NCBI RefSeq assembly: GCF_018130065.1
Contig: NZ_JAFCME010000005.1
Span: forward strand, 124,001 to 188,000
Direction: 5' to 3'
DNA length: 64,000 nucleotides
Source of the DNA: Bradyrhizobium sp. AUGA SZCCT0158
Lineage (GTDB): Bacteria; Pseudomonadota; Alphaproteobacteria; Rhizobiales; Xanthobacteraceae
Shown here: positions 19,683 to 28,927 of the stretch, one piece after another
How the letters are laid out: each line of letters opens with the position of its first letter
Position numbering within the stretch: position 1 is the first letter of the stretch
Notes under the pieces: generated by a model
The model's database searches: none
Told to the model about the DNA's origin: nothing
The model's input: only the letters and a program-made list of their open reading frames with translations
Translations under genes and position numbers: made by a program

Positions 19683-20140
19683 GATGTATCCTCACCTGAT
19701 GTCTTGAAAATTGGTCTCGAAAGCTGTCCCAGAGATTGGCGCCCTTCTAGCACGGAAGGGCGCGAAGTTCTCATCCGCTAGATGGCGGCTTGGTCACAAA
19801 ATTCAATCGGCCCGGCCCGCAGCGTGCTGCCCCGAACGATGGGCGGCCTCCCCATCACGTGTCCAGCCGGCGCGACGAATTGACCGGGAGGGCGGATCGG
19901 GGGCATCCGGGCGGAAGTCCGAATCGGCGAGATTCCCGGCAATTTGACCCAGGAATTCGCGCTGAGGAGACAGGGGAACCGATTACCGCGGTTTGGGCGC
20001 CGTTTCGGACGGATTCACGCCAATAAAATAAGAAAATCGGGCTATCTCGGTGGTTTCGGCCGCGTTCGCACTGTTGCATTCACGGCCTGCATTTGGCATA
20101 GCTCTGCCGTTGCCGGCGAGCGATCGCCGACATCTCGGAT
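19683..20140. other. Intergenic stretch upstream of tRNA-Gly
   Basis: About 460 bp between the thioredoxin gene and tRNA-Gly. Open frames crossing it show no family features, and there is no clear hairpin with a T-run. It should hold the promoters of both flanking genes, but I cannot point to convincing boxes. Confidence 0.5.
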
Positions 20141-20215
<75 letters not shown>

Positions 20216-20407
20216 AGATTTCTCGCATGCCAAACCGATGATTGAATGACAAGCCGCCGTCAGGCGGCTTTGTCGTTTGTGGCGGCGGGCGACCTGCCGC
20301 CGCGGCCTGCTTCTTCCACCGAACCTGCATGCCATCTTCTGATACCAAGGATTGCAGCGTCGTCTTGTGCCGCGCCGCAAGGATCGTGACACACGCGAGG
20401 CTGGCAA

Positions 20408-21694
20408 TTGTTTGAACGGGGATATCGGCAGCGCCTTGAGGCGGACCTGGTCAAATGGGTCGCAGAGGGCGTGATCTCGGGCGACGCGGCCCATTCCATC
20501 CGCAAGGCGCGATTTGGCGAAGAGGCGACCTCGCGCCTGCCCGCCATCTTCGCGATGCTCGGCGCCCTGATGCTGGCGGCCAGCGTCAGCGCCTTTGTTG
20601 CCGCGAACTGGCAGGAGATTCCACGCCTGGTTAGGCTGGTCGGCATTCTCACGCTGATTGCGGCTTGTTTTCCCGTTGCCCTGCTACTCGGCCGGCGCGC
20701 GATCCCCTGGGGCGCCGATGCCGCCGTGACGTTCGCCACGCTGTGCTTTGGCGCAGGCGTGGCGCTGGTCGGCCAGATGTATCATCTGCCCGGCGACTGG
20801 CCGGCCGGCGCCATGCTGGTGGCGATCGGCGCGCTCATCGCGGCGGCGCTGACGGGCAAGAGCGGCCCGCTCGTGATTGCCTTTGCGGCGATGGCGGCTT
20901 GGACGCTCGGACGGTCCGACGACGCGCAATGGCGCGAAATTCATTGGCCGTTCTTCTTGCTGTTCGTTCCGGCGTTTGCATTGGCGCTGGGCCGCGAAAA
21001 TCGCCTGGTGGCGCACGCGGCCGTTCTGGCGCTGAGCGTCTGGCTGGCCTCACTGATCTGGTCGCCGGCGGATCGGCTGATCCATGGCGGCATTGCGTTC
21101 TCGGTAGCCTATATGGCGATCGGGCTGCTGGCGCTGGACCGCGACTGGCCCGCCGAGTTCCGGGCGCTCTTGCCGTGGGGCGGCTGGGCCTTCGGCGTGC
21201 TGCTCTGCTTTGAAATCGAACTCGTTCTGGAAAAATATGTCCGCTTCGAGCACGCCATCGATGCGCATCTCGGCCTTGCCTATGTCGCCGCGGCGCTCGC
21301 GATCGCGGCCCTCGCGGGATTGGCGCGGGGCAGGGACAAGGGGCGGCTTGTGATCATCGCGGCCTGCGCCATTGGCTTGACGATTCCGCTGATGCTGGCG
21401 GGCGGCCCCGCAATTCCGAGCCGCGTGCTGATCCCCATCGCCGTGCTCGTCAGCGCGGTGGCCTTGATCGCAGGCGGCCTGCTGGTCGGCTTGCGGACAT
21501 TTTTCATGGTCGGCTACGCGGTGTTCGGCGTTTCGATATTGATCCTGCTCTGGCGCACGGTCGGCACATTGCTCGACCAGTCCCTGTTCTTCCTTGCCGC
21601 CGGTGTCGTGCTGCTGGGCCTCGCCTTGGGGGCGCGCAAACTCGCAACCTGGTCAAGCCGTGCCAATGAACAATCCTCTGGGAGTGCGGCCTGA
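20408..21694 (+). CDS. DUF2157 domain-containing membrane protein
   Basis: The protein has 428 residues. The soluble N-terminal part (residues 1-45, LEADLVKWVAEGVISGDAAHSI) is the DUF2157 signature. Around twelve hydrophobic segments follow, beginning with LPAIFAMLGALMLAASVSAFVAANWQEIP (spanning about 45-73). The start is TTG 20408 (FERGYRQRLEAD follows) with GAGG upstream; there is no suitable ATG. It overlaps the GDYXXLXY gene by one base (TGATG), so the two are translationally coupled. DUF2157 and GDYXXLXY proteins commonly pair in bacterial genomes, but their joint function is unknown. Confidence 0.88.
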   Translation: MFERGYRQRLEADLVKWVAEGVISGDAAHSIRKARFGEEATSRLPAIFAMLGALMLAASVSAFVAANWQEIPRLVRLVGILTLIAACFPVALLLGRRAIPWGADAAVTFATLCFGAGVALVGQMYHLPGDWPAGAMLVAIGALIAAALTGKSGPLVIAFAAMAAWTLGRSDDAQWREIHWPFFLLFVPAFALALGRENRLVAHAAVLALSVWLASLIWSPADRLIHGGIAFSVAYMAIGLLALDRDWPAEFRALLPWGGWAFGVLLCFEIELVLEKYVRFEHAIDAHLGLAYVAAALAIAALAGLARGRDKGRLVIIAACAIGLTIPLMLAGGPAIPSRVLIPIAVLVSAVALIAGGLLVGLRTFFMVGYAVFGVSILILLWRTVGTLLDQSLFFLAAGVVLLGLALGARKLATWSSRANEQSSGSAA

Positions 21695-22305
21695 TGAGTA
21701 CCGTCGACAGCCTGATCGGGCGCGTGCCGTTGCTCCCGCGTTACATCCTCGCCGCGCTGATGCTCTGCGGACTGATCCTCGCGATGGTCTATCAACGCGC
21801 GGAAATATTGCGAAACGGCCAGGAAGTCCGGCTCGAGATCGTGCCGGTCGATCCGCGCGATCTGTTTCGCGGCGACTATGTCATTCTCGATTATCGAATC
21901 TCGTCAATTGACTTGCCGAAGGACTCAACGAGTGAGTTCAAGCGGGGACAAAAAGTATTCGTGACCCTGCGGCCCGACGAGACCGGCAAGGCGAGGGCGG
22001 TCGCGATCTCATCCGAGCGGCCGGCGGTGTCCGGCGCCGATATCGTCATTCTGGGCACGGTGGACGCGGGATCGGTTTGCCCACCCAACGAGAGCGGGCT
22101 GAGAGTTTGCAAACCCGGAATCCGTGCCGCCCTCGTGAAATACGGGCTCGAAAGCTATTTCGTGCCGCAGGGCGAGGGCAAGAAAATCGAGACGACCGAA
22201 AAGGCACGGCTGGAGGTGGTCGCGGCCGTGACGCCTTCCGGCCAGGCCGCGATCAAGCGCCTGCTGATCGACGGCAAGCCCGTCTATGACGAGCCGCCGT
22301 ATTGA
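21694..22305 (+). CDS. GDYXXLXY domain-containing protein
   Basis: This 203-residue protein has a single N-terminal membrane anchor (YILAALMLCGLILAMVY, about 15-31) and an outside domain with the naming motif RGDYVILDY (about residues 55-63) preceded by PVDPRDLF. It starts at an ATG overlapping the stop of the DUF2157 gene, so it forms a two-gene operon with it. Two cysteines (in GSVCPPNESGLRVCKPG) could form a disulfide in the periplasm. The family is widespread and uncharacterised. Confidence 0.88.
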   Translation: MSTVDSLIGRVPLLPRYILAALMLCGLILAMVYQRAEILRNGQEVRLEIVPVDPRDLFRGDYVILDYRISSIDLPKDSTSEFKRGQKVFVTLRPDETGKARAVAISSERPAVSGADIVILGTVDAGSVCPPNESGLRVCKPGIRAALVKYGLESYFVPQGEGKKIETTEKARLEVVAAVTPSGQAAIKRLLIDGKPVYDEPPY

Positions 22306-22412
22306 CAGGCGGCGCCCTGCCCGCGGAACGCTTCTCTATTCGAAGAGAACGTGTCAACCTGTAGTTACCCTAGGTTGCATGTTCATTTCATGCCGCGGGC
22401 GAGGCATGTCCC

Positions 22413-24740
22413 ATGAGCCGAAAAATCATTCTGCTGTCCGACGGCACCGGTAACTCCGCCGCAAAAGTCTGGCGCACCAATGTCTGGCGCACCTTCGAGG
22501 CGCTGGATCTTTCCGGCAACGACCAGGTCGCGTTCTATGACGACGGCGTCGGCACCTCGTCGTTCAAGCCGATGGCGATCCTTGGCGGCGCATTCGGTCT
22601 CGGCCTGCGCCGCAACGTCATCGCGCTCTACAAGTTTGCCTGCCGGAATTATCGCGACACGGACGACGAATTGTTCGGCTTCGGCTTCAGCCGCGGTGCC
22701 TTTACGATCCGGATCGTGATGGGGTTGATCGACAGCCAAGGGCTGGTCAAAGCCGATAACGAAGCCGAACTGCATAGTCTCGCGAGTGCGGCCTACCGCG
22801 CCTATCGCCGGGATCGCTATCATGACCTGAGGCTGGAAGCACCCTACCAGTGGTTCCGCAACAAGTTCGGTCCGCACTACCCGCCCAAGGAGGTTCGCAG
22901 GAACGTCAAGGTCAGGTTCATCGGCGTCTGGGACACGGTTGCCGCCTACGGCATGCCGGTCGACGAAATGACCCGCGGCATTCATAAATATCTCTGGCGG
23001 CTCGAGCTGCCGGGCAAGCATCTGTCCGCGAGCGTCGCGCGCGCTTGCCAGGCGCTGGCGCTCGACGAGGAACGCACCACCTTCCACCCGCAGCTCTGGG
23101 ACGAGACCGCCGGCACCAATGGCGGCGCGGCGGCGGTGGATCCCACAGCAAAGCGCTTCATCAAGGACGAACGTATCAGCCAGGTCTGGTTCGCCGGCGT
23201 GCATACCAATGTCGGCGGCGGCTATCCCGACGATGCGCTGGCCCACATCCCCTTCGTCTGGATGATCACCGAGGCGAGGCGCTGCGGGCTCAGATTCAAG
23301 TCGGATTATGCGGGCCAGCCGCCGAGCCCCGACCACATGATTGCCGATCCCGATACATTCAAGAACGCGATCTCGAAGCGCGACAAGGACGGACGGCTGT
23401 ACGATCCGCGCAAGGGCCTTGGCGGATACTATCGCTACGGGCCGCGCAAGCTGGTGCCGGCCTTCTATACGAAGAAGCTGGAAGAAGACGAGGTCGACGT
23501 CGTCAGCGCCAAGATTCACGAAAGCGTCTTCCGGCGCATCGAGAACAACGCGCATGGCTACGCGCCGGTCGGCCTGCCGCCATATTACGACGTCGTCAAG
23601 GAGGACGGCGAGATCGTCGCGCCCGACAAGTTCAGCATCGCGCCCGCCACGCAACCCTTTGAGACGAGCGCCGCCGCGGCGCAGCGCGCGTTGGCGCAGG
23701 AGCATGTCTGGAACTGGGTCTGGCTGCGCCGCATCACCTATTTCGCTACCGTCGGCGCGACGCTGTGGCTGCTCGTCTTTCCGCTCATCAGCAGCGCGCA
23801 ACGCTACGATGAATATACCAGTCCGATCCGCTGGGTGTCCCACCTCGTACGCTTTGTCGGCGGATTCCTGCCGGACTTTGCGACGACCTGGATCGACGGT
23901 TACGCGCGCGCGCCGGGCTGGTTCGCCTTCATCGCTGTCCTGGTCACAGGCCTGCTGGTCCTGTCCTCGAAGATCGCAGGCCGCACGTCGAACCTGATGG
24001 CCTCGATCTGGCGGAAGTCGCCGGGAGCGCCGTCAGCGCTCCCTGACAACTGGATCTATGATCTGCGCAGCAGCCCGCTTTACATCCGCATCCAGGACAC
24101 TTTGAAGCAAAGGATCGCTCCGGGCTTCTTCGCGGCTGTGTTCGTCTATCTCGGATTTGCGCTTGTCAGCCACCTTGCTTACGACGGCTGGGACATGGCC
24201 GGATATACCTGCGTGCATCGCGATTCCGATCCGAAACCCGCGGTGCTCGCCGTCAACCAGACCGCGCGCGTCGAATTCGAGACGTCGGATTTGTGCAAGG
24301 CGACCGGCATCCTGCTGCAGCATCGCGGCCGCTATTATGTGACTATTCAAGCCGGCGACAAAAACGGCCAAGACAAGCAATGGTTCAATGGCCTTGCCCG
24401 CATCGGCACGCCGGTCGGGGGCTTTTCCAGCAAAGAGCGGCCGCAATGGTACGAGCGCGTCTATCTCTGGCTATTGCTGCCGATGCGGCGGGAATTATCC
24501 AAGGACTGGTTCCGCATCGTTTTGCGTTTTGGTAACGTCGGCGGCGAAGAAGACTCCTACGAGCCAGATCCCTACGACGACATTATCCAGTTCAACATCA
24601 CGCCGACGATTGCGCCGAACGGCAAGGAAGAACTGTTCGTCTTCGTCAACGACGCCGTGATCGGCATCCCCGGTCTTTACGATTTGCTCTACCGCAACAA
24701 CCGCGGCACCGCCGTGCTGACGGTGAAGCGCACGCGGTAG
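22413..24740 (+). CDS. DUF2235 domain protein (T6SS Tle1-like alpha/beta hydrolase) with C-terminal membrane segments
   Basis: The 775-residue protein opens with IILLSDGTGNS, the DUF2235 start. Residues 85-100 hold the nucleophile elbow GFGFSRGAFTIR (Ser in GFSRG), then GVWDTVAAYG, and a catalytic His candidate in WFAGVHTNVGGGYPDDAL. This is the lipase-type hydrolase domain shared with Tle1 phospholipase effectors of type VI secretion. Beyond residue 430 come hydrophobic segments (ATVGATLWLLVFPLIS, FAFIAVLVTGLLVLS, FFAAVFVYLGFALVSHLAY), so it is membrane-bound, unlike a secreted effector. No T6SS or immunity genes adjoin it. Lipid hydrolysis is inferred, not shown. Confidence 0.82.
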   Translation: MSRKIILLSDGTGNSAAKVWRTNVWRTFEALDLSGNDQVAFYDDGVGTSSFKPMAILGGAFGLGLRRNVIALYKFACRNYRDTDDELFGFGFSRGAFTIRIVMGLIDSQGLVKADNEAELHSLASAAYRAYRRDRYHDLRLEAPYQWFRNKFGPHYPPKEVRRNVKVRFIGVWDTVAAYGMPVDEMTRGIHKYLWRLELPGKHLSASVARACQALALDEERTTFHPQLWDETAGTNGGAAAVDPTAKRFIKDERISQVWFAGVHTNVGGGYPDDALAHIPFVWMITEARRCGLRFKSDYAGQPPSPDHMIADPDTFKNAISKRDKDGRLYDPRKGLGGYYRYGPRKLVPAFYTKKLEEDEVDVVSAKIHESVFRRIENNAHGYAPVGLPPYYDVVKEDGEIVAPDKFSIAPATQPFETSAAAAQRALAQEHVWNWVWLRRITYFATVGATLWLLVFPLISSAQRYDEYTSPIRWVSHLVRFVGGFLPDFATTWIDGYARAPGWFAFIAVLVTGLLVLSSKIAGRTSNLMASIWRKSPGAPSALPDNWIYDLRSSPLYIRIQDTLKQRIAPGFFAAVFVYLGFALVSHLAYDGWDMAGYTCVHRDSDPKPAVLAVNQTARVEFETSDLCKATGILLQHRGRYYVTIQAGDKNGQDKQWFNGLARIGTPVGGFSSKERPQWYERVYLWLLLPMRRELSKDWFRIVLRFGNVGGEEDSYEPDPYDDIIQFNITPTIAPNGKEELFVFVNDAVIGIPGLYDLLYRNNRGTAVLTVKRTR

Positions 24741-25059
24741 CGCTCTCATCCCGTGGCGATCCTCGCCTTCCGGATCAAGGTGCTTCGACGCCCGGCCACC
24801 GTTCGATCCGGCCGCGGCGCTGGCTCGAAACGAATATTGCGGTGCAGCGCGTCCCTTGCAAAAAGCCCGAAACAAAACCGGACGAAGAATATTTCCACTC
24901 AATCTAATTTCGTCTGACAGGGTAGCGCAGCCTACGCTTCTCTCCTGCAATGGATGTGCTACCATTTTAGGGTCTATTCCACCTCACCTGACCAAGTTCG
25001 CCTCGAACGTTCAAAATAATAACAGGCGCAGCCTCCAAGGCTGCATAGGGAGTGACGCG
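24741..25059. other. Intergenic stretch without recognisable gene
   Basis: About 320 bp between the DUF2235 and sorbosone dehydrogenase-like genes. An open frame enters the downstream gene in phase, but its codons before ATG 25060 show no family features. Promoter elements are expected but none is convincing. Confidence 0.45.
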
Positions 25060-26322
25060 ATGAAATCGGCTTTCCATCGATCTGTTCTTGCGCTCACGGC
25101 GATCCTCGTTGTCGCGGGGGCCGGCCAGGCCAACGCGCAACAGAAGCCGCTCAAGAAATACGAATCCGGCACCAAGGAATTCTGGACCAACCCGCCGCCC
25201 GACTGGTTTCTCGGCGACGAGACCGAGGCGCAGAGGGGACAGGCGCCGCCGTCCGGCCCGCCGACCGGCGCGACGGACGCCGAACTCGCCAAGCTGATCC
25301 CGAAGATCAAATTGCCAGCGGGCTTCAAGATCGAGGTCTACGCCTCGGGCGTGCTTGCGGCGCGGCAGATGGCCTGGGGCGACAAGGGCACGCTGTTCGT
25401 CGGCTCGTTCGGCCTCGGCAACGTCTATGCGATCAAGGACAATGGCGGCAAGAAGGAGGTCAAGACCATCCTCAAGGGCCTCAACATGCCCACCGGCCTC
25501 GCGTTCCGCGACGGCGCGCTCTACGTCATCGCGGTCGACAAGCTGATCCGCTACGACAACGCCGAAGCCAATATCGACAATCTCGGCGCCGGCAAGGTGG
25601 TGTATGACGACATGCCGTCCTACGCCGCGCATGGCTGGAAATACATCGCGGTCGACAAGGAGGGCTGGTTCTATCTGCCGTTCGGACCTCCCTTCAACAT
25701 CGGCATTCCGCCGACCAGCGTCTCGCAGATCCGTCGCGTCGATCCCAAGACCGGCAATGCGGAAATCTGGGCGCTCGGCGTCCGCAACAGCGTCGGCGGC
25801 GACGTCGATCCGCGCACCGGGCGGCTCTGGTTCACGGAAAACGCCCGTGACTGGATCAGTGACGACCTGCCGAGCGACAAGCTCAACATGATCTCGAAGA
25901 TCGGCGAGCATTTCGGCTATCCCTATTGCCACCAGGGCAATATGCCGGATCCGAAATTCGCGATGGGTCACAAGTGCTCGGAGTTCACACCGCCCGTGCT
26001 CAATCTCGGCGCGCATGTGGCGCCGCTCGGCATGAAGTTCTACACCGGCAGCCAATTCCCCGCCGAGTACAAGAACAACATCCTGATCGCCGAACACGGC
26101 TCCTGGAACCGGAAAAAGTATCAGGGCGCCCGGATCAAGCGCGTGATCGTCGGTCCCGACGGCAAGAACGCCAAGCAGGAAATCTTTGCTTCCGGTTGGC
26201 TCGAAGGCGACCAGGGCTATCTCGGCCGTCCCAACGACATCGTCCTCGACAAGGACGGCTCGATCCTGGTGTCCGACGACTGGGCCGGTGCGATCTATCG
26301 CATCAGCTACGCGAAGAAGTAG
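25060..26322 (+). CDS. Sorbosone dehydrogenase family protein, periplasmic beta-propeller
   Basis: The 420 residues begin with a signal peptide (MKSAFHRSVLALTAILVV...GQANAQ). The rest is a PQQ-type six-bladed propeller of the L-sorbosone dehydrogenase/glucose dehydrogenase (GSDH) family. Signatures seen are LPAGFKIEVYASGV, MPTGLAFRDGALYV, GVRNSVGGDVDPRTGRLWFTENARDW (spanning), SKIGEHFGYPYCHQG and IAEHGSWNR, which carry the usual His/Arg active-site positions. GGGAG precedes the ATG. A dihaem cytochrome c gene follows, a natural electron acceptor for a PQQ enzyme, so periplasmic sugar or alcohol oxidation is inferred. The substrate is not known. Confidence 0.88.
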   Translation: MKSAFHRSVLALTAILVVAGAGQANAQQKPLKKYESGTKEFWTNPPPDWFLGDETEAQRGQAPPSGPPTGATDAELAKLIPKIKLPAGFKIEVYASGVLAARQMAWGDKGTLFVGSFGLGNVYAIKDNGGKKEVKTILKGLNMPTGLAFRDGALYVIAVDKLIRYDNAEANIDNLGAGKVVYDDMPSYAAHGWKYIAVDKEGWFYLPFGPPFNIGIPPTSVSQIRRVDPKTGNAEIWALGVRNSVGGDVDPRTGRLWFTENARDWISDDLPSDKLNMISKIGEHFGYPYCHQGNMPDPKFAMGHKCSEFTPPVLNLGAHVAPLGMKFYTGSQFPAEYKNNILIAEHGSWNRKKYQGARIKRVIVGPDGKNAKQEIFASGWLEGDQGYLGRPNDIVLDKDGSILVSDDWAGAIYRISYAKK

Positions 26323-26396
26323 GGCGGAGATAATAGGGGCTGCGGTTGCTCGGGAACGAGTGGCCGCAGCTTCGCGTTTTGGAATGGAACATGCTC

Positions 26397-26480
26397 GTCA
26401 TGCCCGGACTTGATCCGGGCATCCATCAACGCAAAATTTGTTGAAGAGAGATGGATGGCCGGGTCAAGCCCGGCCATGAC
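26397..26480. repeat. Interspersed inverted repeat, GTCATGCCCGG...CCGGCCATGAC type
   Basis: The termini GTCATGCCCGGACTTGATCC and GGGTCAAGCCCGGCCATGAC are inverted repeats around an AT-rich loop. It lies between the sorbosone dehydrogenase-like gene and the cytochrome c gene and ends 12 bp before the latter's start, so any shared transcript would carry this hairpin. Confidence 0.75.
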
Positions 26481-26492
26481 GACGGGAGAGCC

Positions 26493-27074
26493 ATGATGCG
26501 ACTTGCGTTTACCGGGATCCTACTAGCAGCAGCGATGATCTGCGGCCCCACCCATGCCGCCGATATCGCCGCCGGCAAGGCGAAGGCCGAATTGTGTGTC
26601 GGCTGTCACGGCGAGAACGGCATTTCGCAGATGGAAAACATTCCCTCGCTGGCGGCGCAGCCGGACATGTTCATCCAGTGGCAGTTGGTGTTCTACCGTG
26701 CCGGTGCCCGCAAGAACGAGCAGATGCAGCCGATCGTCGATCAGCTCAACAACGAGGACATCCGCAATCTCGGCGCCTATTTCGCGCAGCTCCCGCCGCC
26801 GAAGGCGCCGCCCGACGACAAGCCGGATCTGTCGAAGAAGGGCGCGCAGGCGGCCGTGGGCGGGCGTTGCGCGTCTTGCCACCTGCCGGACTACGCCGGC
26901 ACCAAGGCGGTCGCCCGCGTCGCCGGGCAGCGTCAGGATTATCTCGTCAAGGCGCTGCACGACTACAAATCAGGGGTGCGGTCCGGCGGCGGCATGGCGG
27001 CGATGGCGAGTGTCGCCTATTCCCTCAGCGAAGAAGAGATCGAGGCGCTGGCGCATTATCTGGCGCATTTGTAA
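26493..27074 (+). CDS. Dihaem cytochrome c (cytochrome c4-like)
   Basis: This is a 193-residue periplasmic cytochrome. It has a signal peptide (MMRLAFTGILLAAAMICGPTHA), then two haem-binding motifs, CVGCH (about residue 34) and CASCH (about residue 128), each followed by a methionine candidate ligand region (such as NEQMQPI and GGGMAAMAS). The two-domain layout resembles cytochrome c4. Start ATG 26493 has GGGAGAG upstream. Its position behind the propeller dehydrogenase suggests it takes electrons from that enzyme and passes them to a terminal oxidase; this is inferred from context. Confidence 0.92.
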   Translation: MMRLAFTGILLAAAMICGPTHAADIAAGKAKAELCVGCHGENGISQMENIPSLAAQPDMFIQWQLVFYRAGARKNEQMQPIVDQLNNEDIRNLGAYFAQLPPPKAPPDDKPDLSKKGAQAAVGGRCASCHLPDYAGTKAVARVAGQRQDYLVKALHDYKSGVRSGGGMAAMASVAYSLSEEEIEALAHYLAHL

Positions 27075-27135
27075 TTGCTGTCGTCCCGGCTCAAGGCCGG
27101 GACGACGCCAAAAAAATAGATCCCGCGGCGTGTCG

Positions 27136-28056
27136 CTACCCCCGCTGCTTTTCATACGCCTTGAGATGGGTGTAGGCGATGCGCAGCTTCGGCACCGGAA
27201 TTTTCGCGGCGTCGGCGCGGGCGACGAGATCGCCGATGACGTGATCGGCTTCGACCGGAAAGCCTCCCTTGATGTCGCGGAACATCGACGCCGTCATCGG
27301 TGAACCTTCGGTGGTCAACAGGCCCCGCGTGCGCTGGAAGAACGGGCCTGTCGGCTCGTGACCTGCGGCCTTTGCGATCGCGCTGGTCTCATCGAGCATG
27401 CCGAGCAGGAAATCCCTGCCGCCCGTCACCGCCAGGATGTTCCCCACCGAAGTGCGCATCAGGCAGGTCGATGCCGCCAATGAGGCGAGGAATACCCACT
27501 TCTCCCACATGTCCTGCATGATGTGCTCGCTGGCAAGTGCGCCGATATTGCCGCTGGTGAAGATTTCCGAGATCGCACGGACGCGGTCCGACATGGTGCC
27601 GTCGCGTTCGCCGAAATTGAGCGACTGCATCGGCGCCAGCTGCACCACCTCGCGCGCCTCATTGAGCGTCGCGGCAATAGCGCAGAGGCCGCCCAGCACG
27701 CACTCCGCGCCAAATCTTTCGTCGAGCACGTTCAAGTGCAGCATGCCGTTGAGCAGCGGGATGATCGCCGTATTTGGGCCAACCGCCGGCGCAAAGGATT
27801 TTATGGCGTCATCGAGGTCGAACGCTTTGCAGCTCAGCAGCACCACGTCGAATTTTTCCGAGAGCTTGTCGGCCTGCACCGTCGGCGGATTTTTCAGCGT
27901 GACGTCGCCGCCAGGGCTCTTGATGACGAGGCCGGCGGAGGCGAGTTCAGAGGCGCGTTTGGGCCGCACCAGAAACGTCACGTCGCGCCCGGCCTGAAGC
28001 AGCCTGCCGCCGAAATATCCGCCGATGGCGCCGGCGCCGACCACGAGAATGCGCAT
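27136..28056 (-). CDS. panE: 2-dehydropantoate 2-reductase (ketopantoate reductase family)
   Basis: The 306 residues begin MRILVVGAGAIGGYFGGRLLQAG, the GxGxxG NADPH-binding start of the ApbA/PanE family. Further conserved stretches are VVLLSCKAFDLDDAI (with the conserved Lys) and ALLNGMLHLN-like LLNGM. A C-terminal domain with GFPVEADHVIGDLVARA carries the usual Glu-His region. PanE makes pantoate for coenzyme A; many genomes hold several paralogues of unclear substrate, so the pathway role is tentative. The start is ATG 28056; upstream in-frame codons cross intergenic sequence. It converges with the cytochrome gene. Confidence 0.88.
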   Translation of the reverse strand: MRILVVGAGAIGGYFGGRLLQAGRDVTFLVRPKRASELASAGLVIKSPGGDVTLKNPPTVQADKLSEKFDVVLLSCKAFDLDDAIKSFAPAVGPNTAIIPLLNGMLHLNVLDERFGAECVLGGLCAIAATLNEAREVVQLAPMQSLNFGERDGTMSDRVRAISEIFTSGNIGALASEHIMQDMWEKWVFLASLAASTCLMRTSVGNILAVTGGRDFLLGMLDETSAIAKAAGHEPTGPFFQRTRGLLTTEGSPMTASMFRDIKGGFPVEADHVIGDLVARADAAKIPVPKLRIAYTHLKAYEKQRG

Positions 28057-28158
28057 TGGTTTAGTCCTGTTGTTGTTGTTCTTGGAGGGCGAATAGTGAG
28101 TAGCGAATGGCGAAATGGGGAAGGCCCATTCGCTATTCACCACTCGCCATTCGCCACC

Positions 28159-28896
28159 TTACCACTTCTCCCCGAACGGACGAATCTCCAACTCGAACGT
28201 CCAGGCGCTGCGCGGCTGCTGGTAGAGCTGCCAATAGGACGCCGCGACCGAGGCCGGCGGCATCAGCAAGTCAGGATTATCGAGGGCTTCCTTGCCCCAG
28301 AGCTGCTCGCGGCGCTCGCGCACCCAGGCAGTGTCGACGCCGGAATCGATGATCAGATGCGCGACATGGATGTTCTTTGGCCCGAGCTCGCGCGCCATCG
28401 ATTGCGCCACCGCGCGCAGGCCGAATTTGGCGCTGGCAAAGGCGGCAAAACCGCTGCCGCCGCGCAGGCTCGCGGTCGCGCCCGTGAAGAAGATGTTGCC
28501 CTGGCCGCGCGGCAGCATCAGCCGCGCCGATTCCCGGCCCGCCAGGAACCCGGCCCAGCAGGCCATCTCCCAGACCTTTCGAAACACGCGGTCGGTGGTC
28601 TCAAGGATCGGGAAATTGACGTTGGCGCCGACATTGAAGATGCAGACCTCCAGCGGCGCGTGCGCGTCGGCGTCGTTGAGGAAGGCGGCGACCTCGTCCT
28701 CCTTGCGCGCATCGAGCGAGCGCGCCACGATCGACCCGCCGGCCGATTCGATCTCTTTCTTCAGCGGCTCCAGCTTGGCGCCGTCCCGTCGGCCGGCGAA
28801 AACGGTGAAACCTTCGGCGGCGAATTTCTTGGCGATCTCGCCGCCGATGTAGTCGCCGGCGCCGATCACTGCGACGGTGGCGTTTCGTTTTTGCAT
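28159..28896 (-). CDS. SDR-family protein lacking the catalytic tyrosine
   Basis: This is a 245-residue Rossmann-fold short-chain dehydrogenase relative. The cofactor motif is GAGDYIGGEIA (TGxxxGIG-like), followed by GRRDG and NVGANVNFP (NNAG-like). The catalytic YxxxK reads FASAK, with a phenylalanine where the proton-relay tyrosine should be, while the lysine stays. That points to lost or altered chemistry, or a conserved peculiarity of this subfamily. GGAG precedes ATG 28896. It lies 102 bp upstream of panE on the same strand and may share a transcript. Substrate unknown. Confidence 0.85.
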   Translation of the reverse strand: MQKRNATVAVIGAGDYIGGEIAKKFAAEGFTVFAGRRDGAKLEPLKKEIESAGGSIVARSLDARKEDEVAAFLNDADAHAPLEVCIFNVGANVNFPILETTDRVFRKVWEMACWAGFLAGRESARLMLPRGQGNIFFTGATASLRGGSGFAAFASAKFGLRAVAQSMARELGPKNIHVAHLIIDSGVDTAWVRERREQLWGKEALDNPDLLMPPASVAASYWQLYQQPRSAWTFELEIRPFGEKW

Positions 28897-28927
28897 TGGT
28901 GAACTCCACATCTGCCTCTGTGGCGCC

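Noticed and set aside
22325..22356. GGAAC...CGT pattern considered as an EcfG (general stress sigma) promoter before the DUF2235 gene
   Set aside because: The distance between the boxes is about 20 bases rather than 16-17 and the second box is CGTG.
27085..27115. GTCGTCCCGGC hairpin with an A-run between the cytochrome c and panE genes, considered as a terminator
   Set aside because: The A-run follows the stem on the plus strand and the matching T-run precedes it on the minus strand, so it fits neither direction; it is more likely a short repeat.
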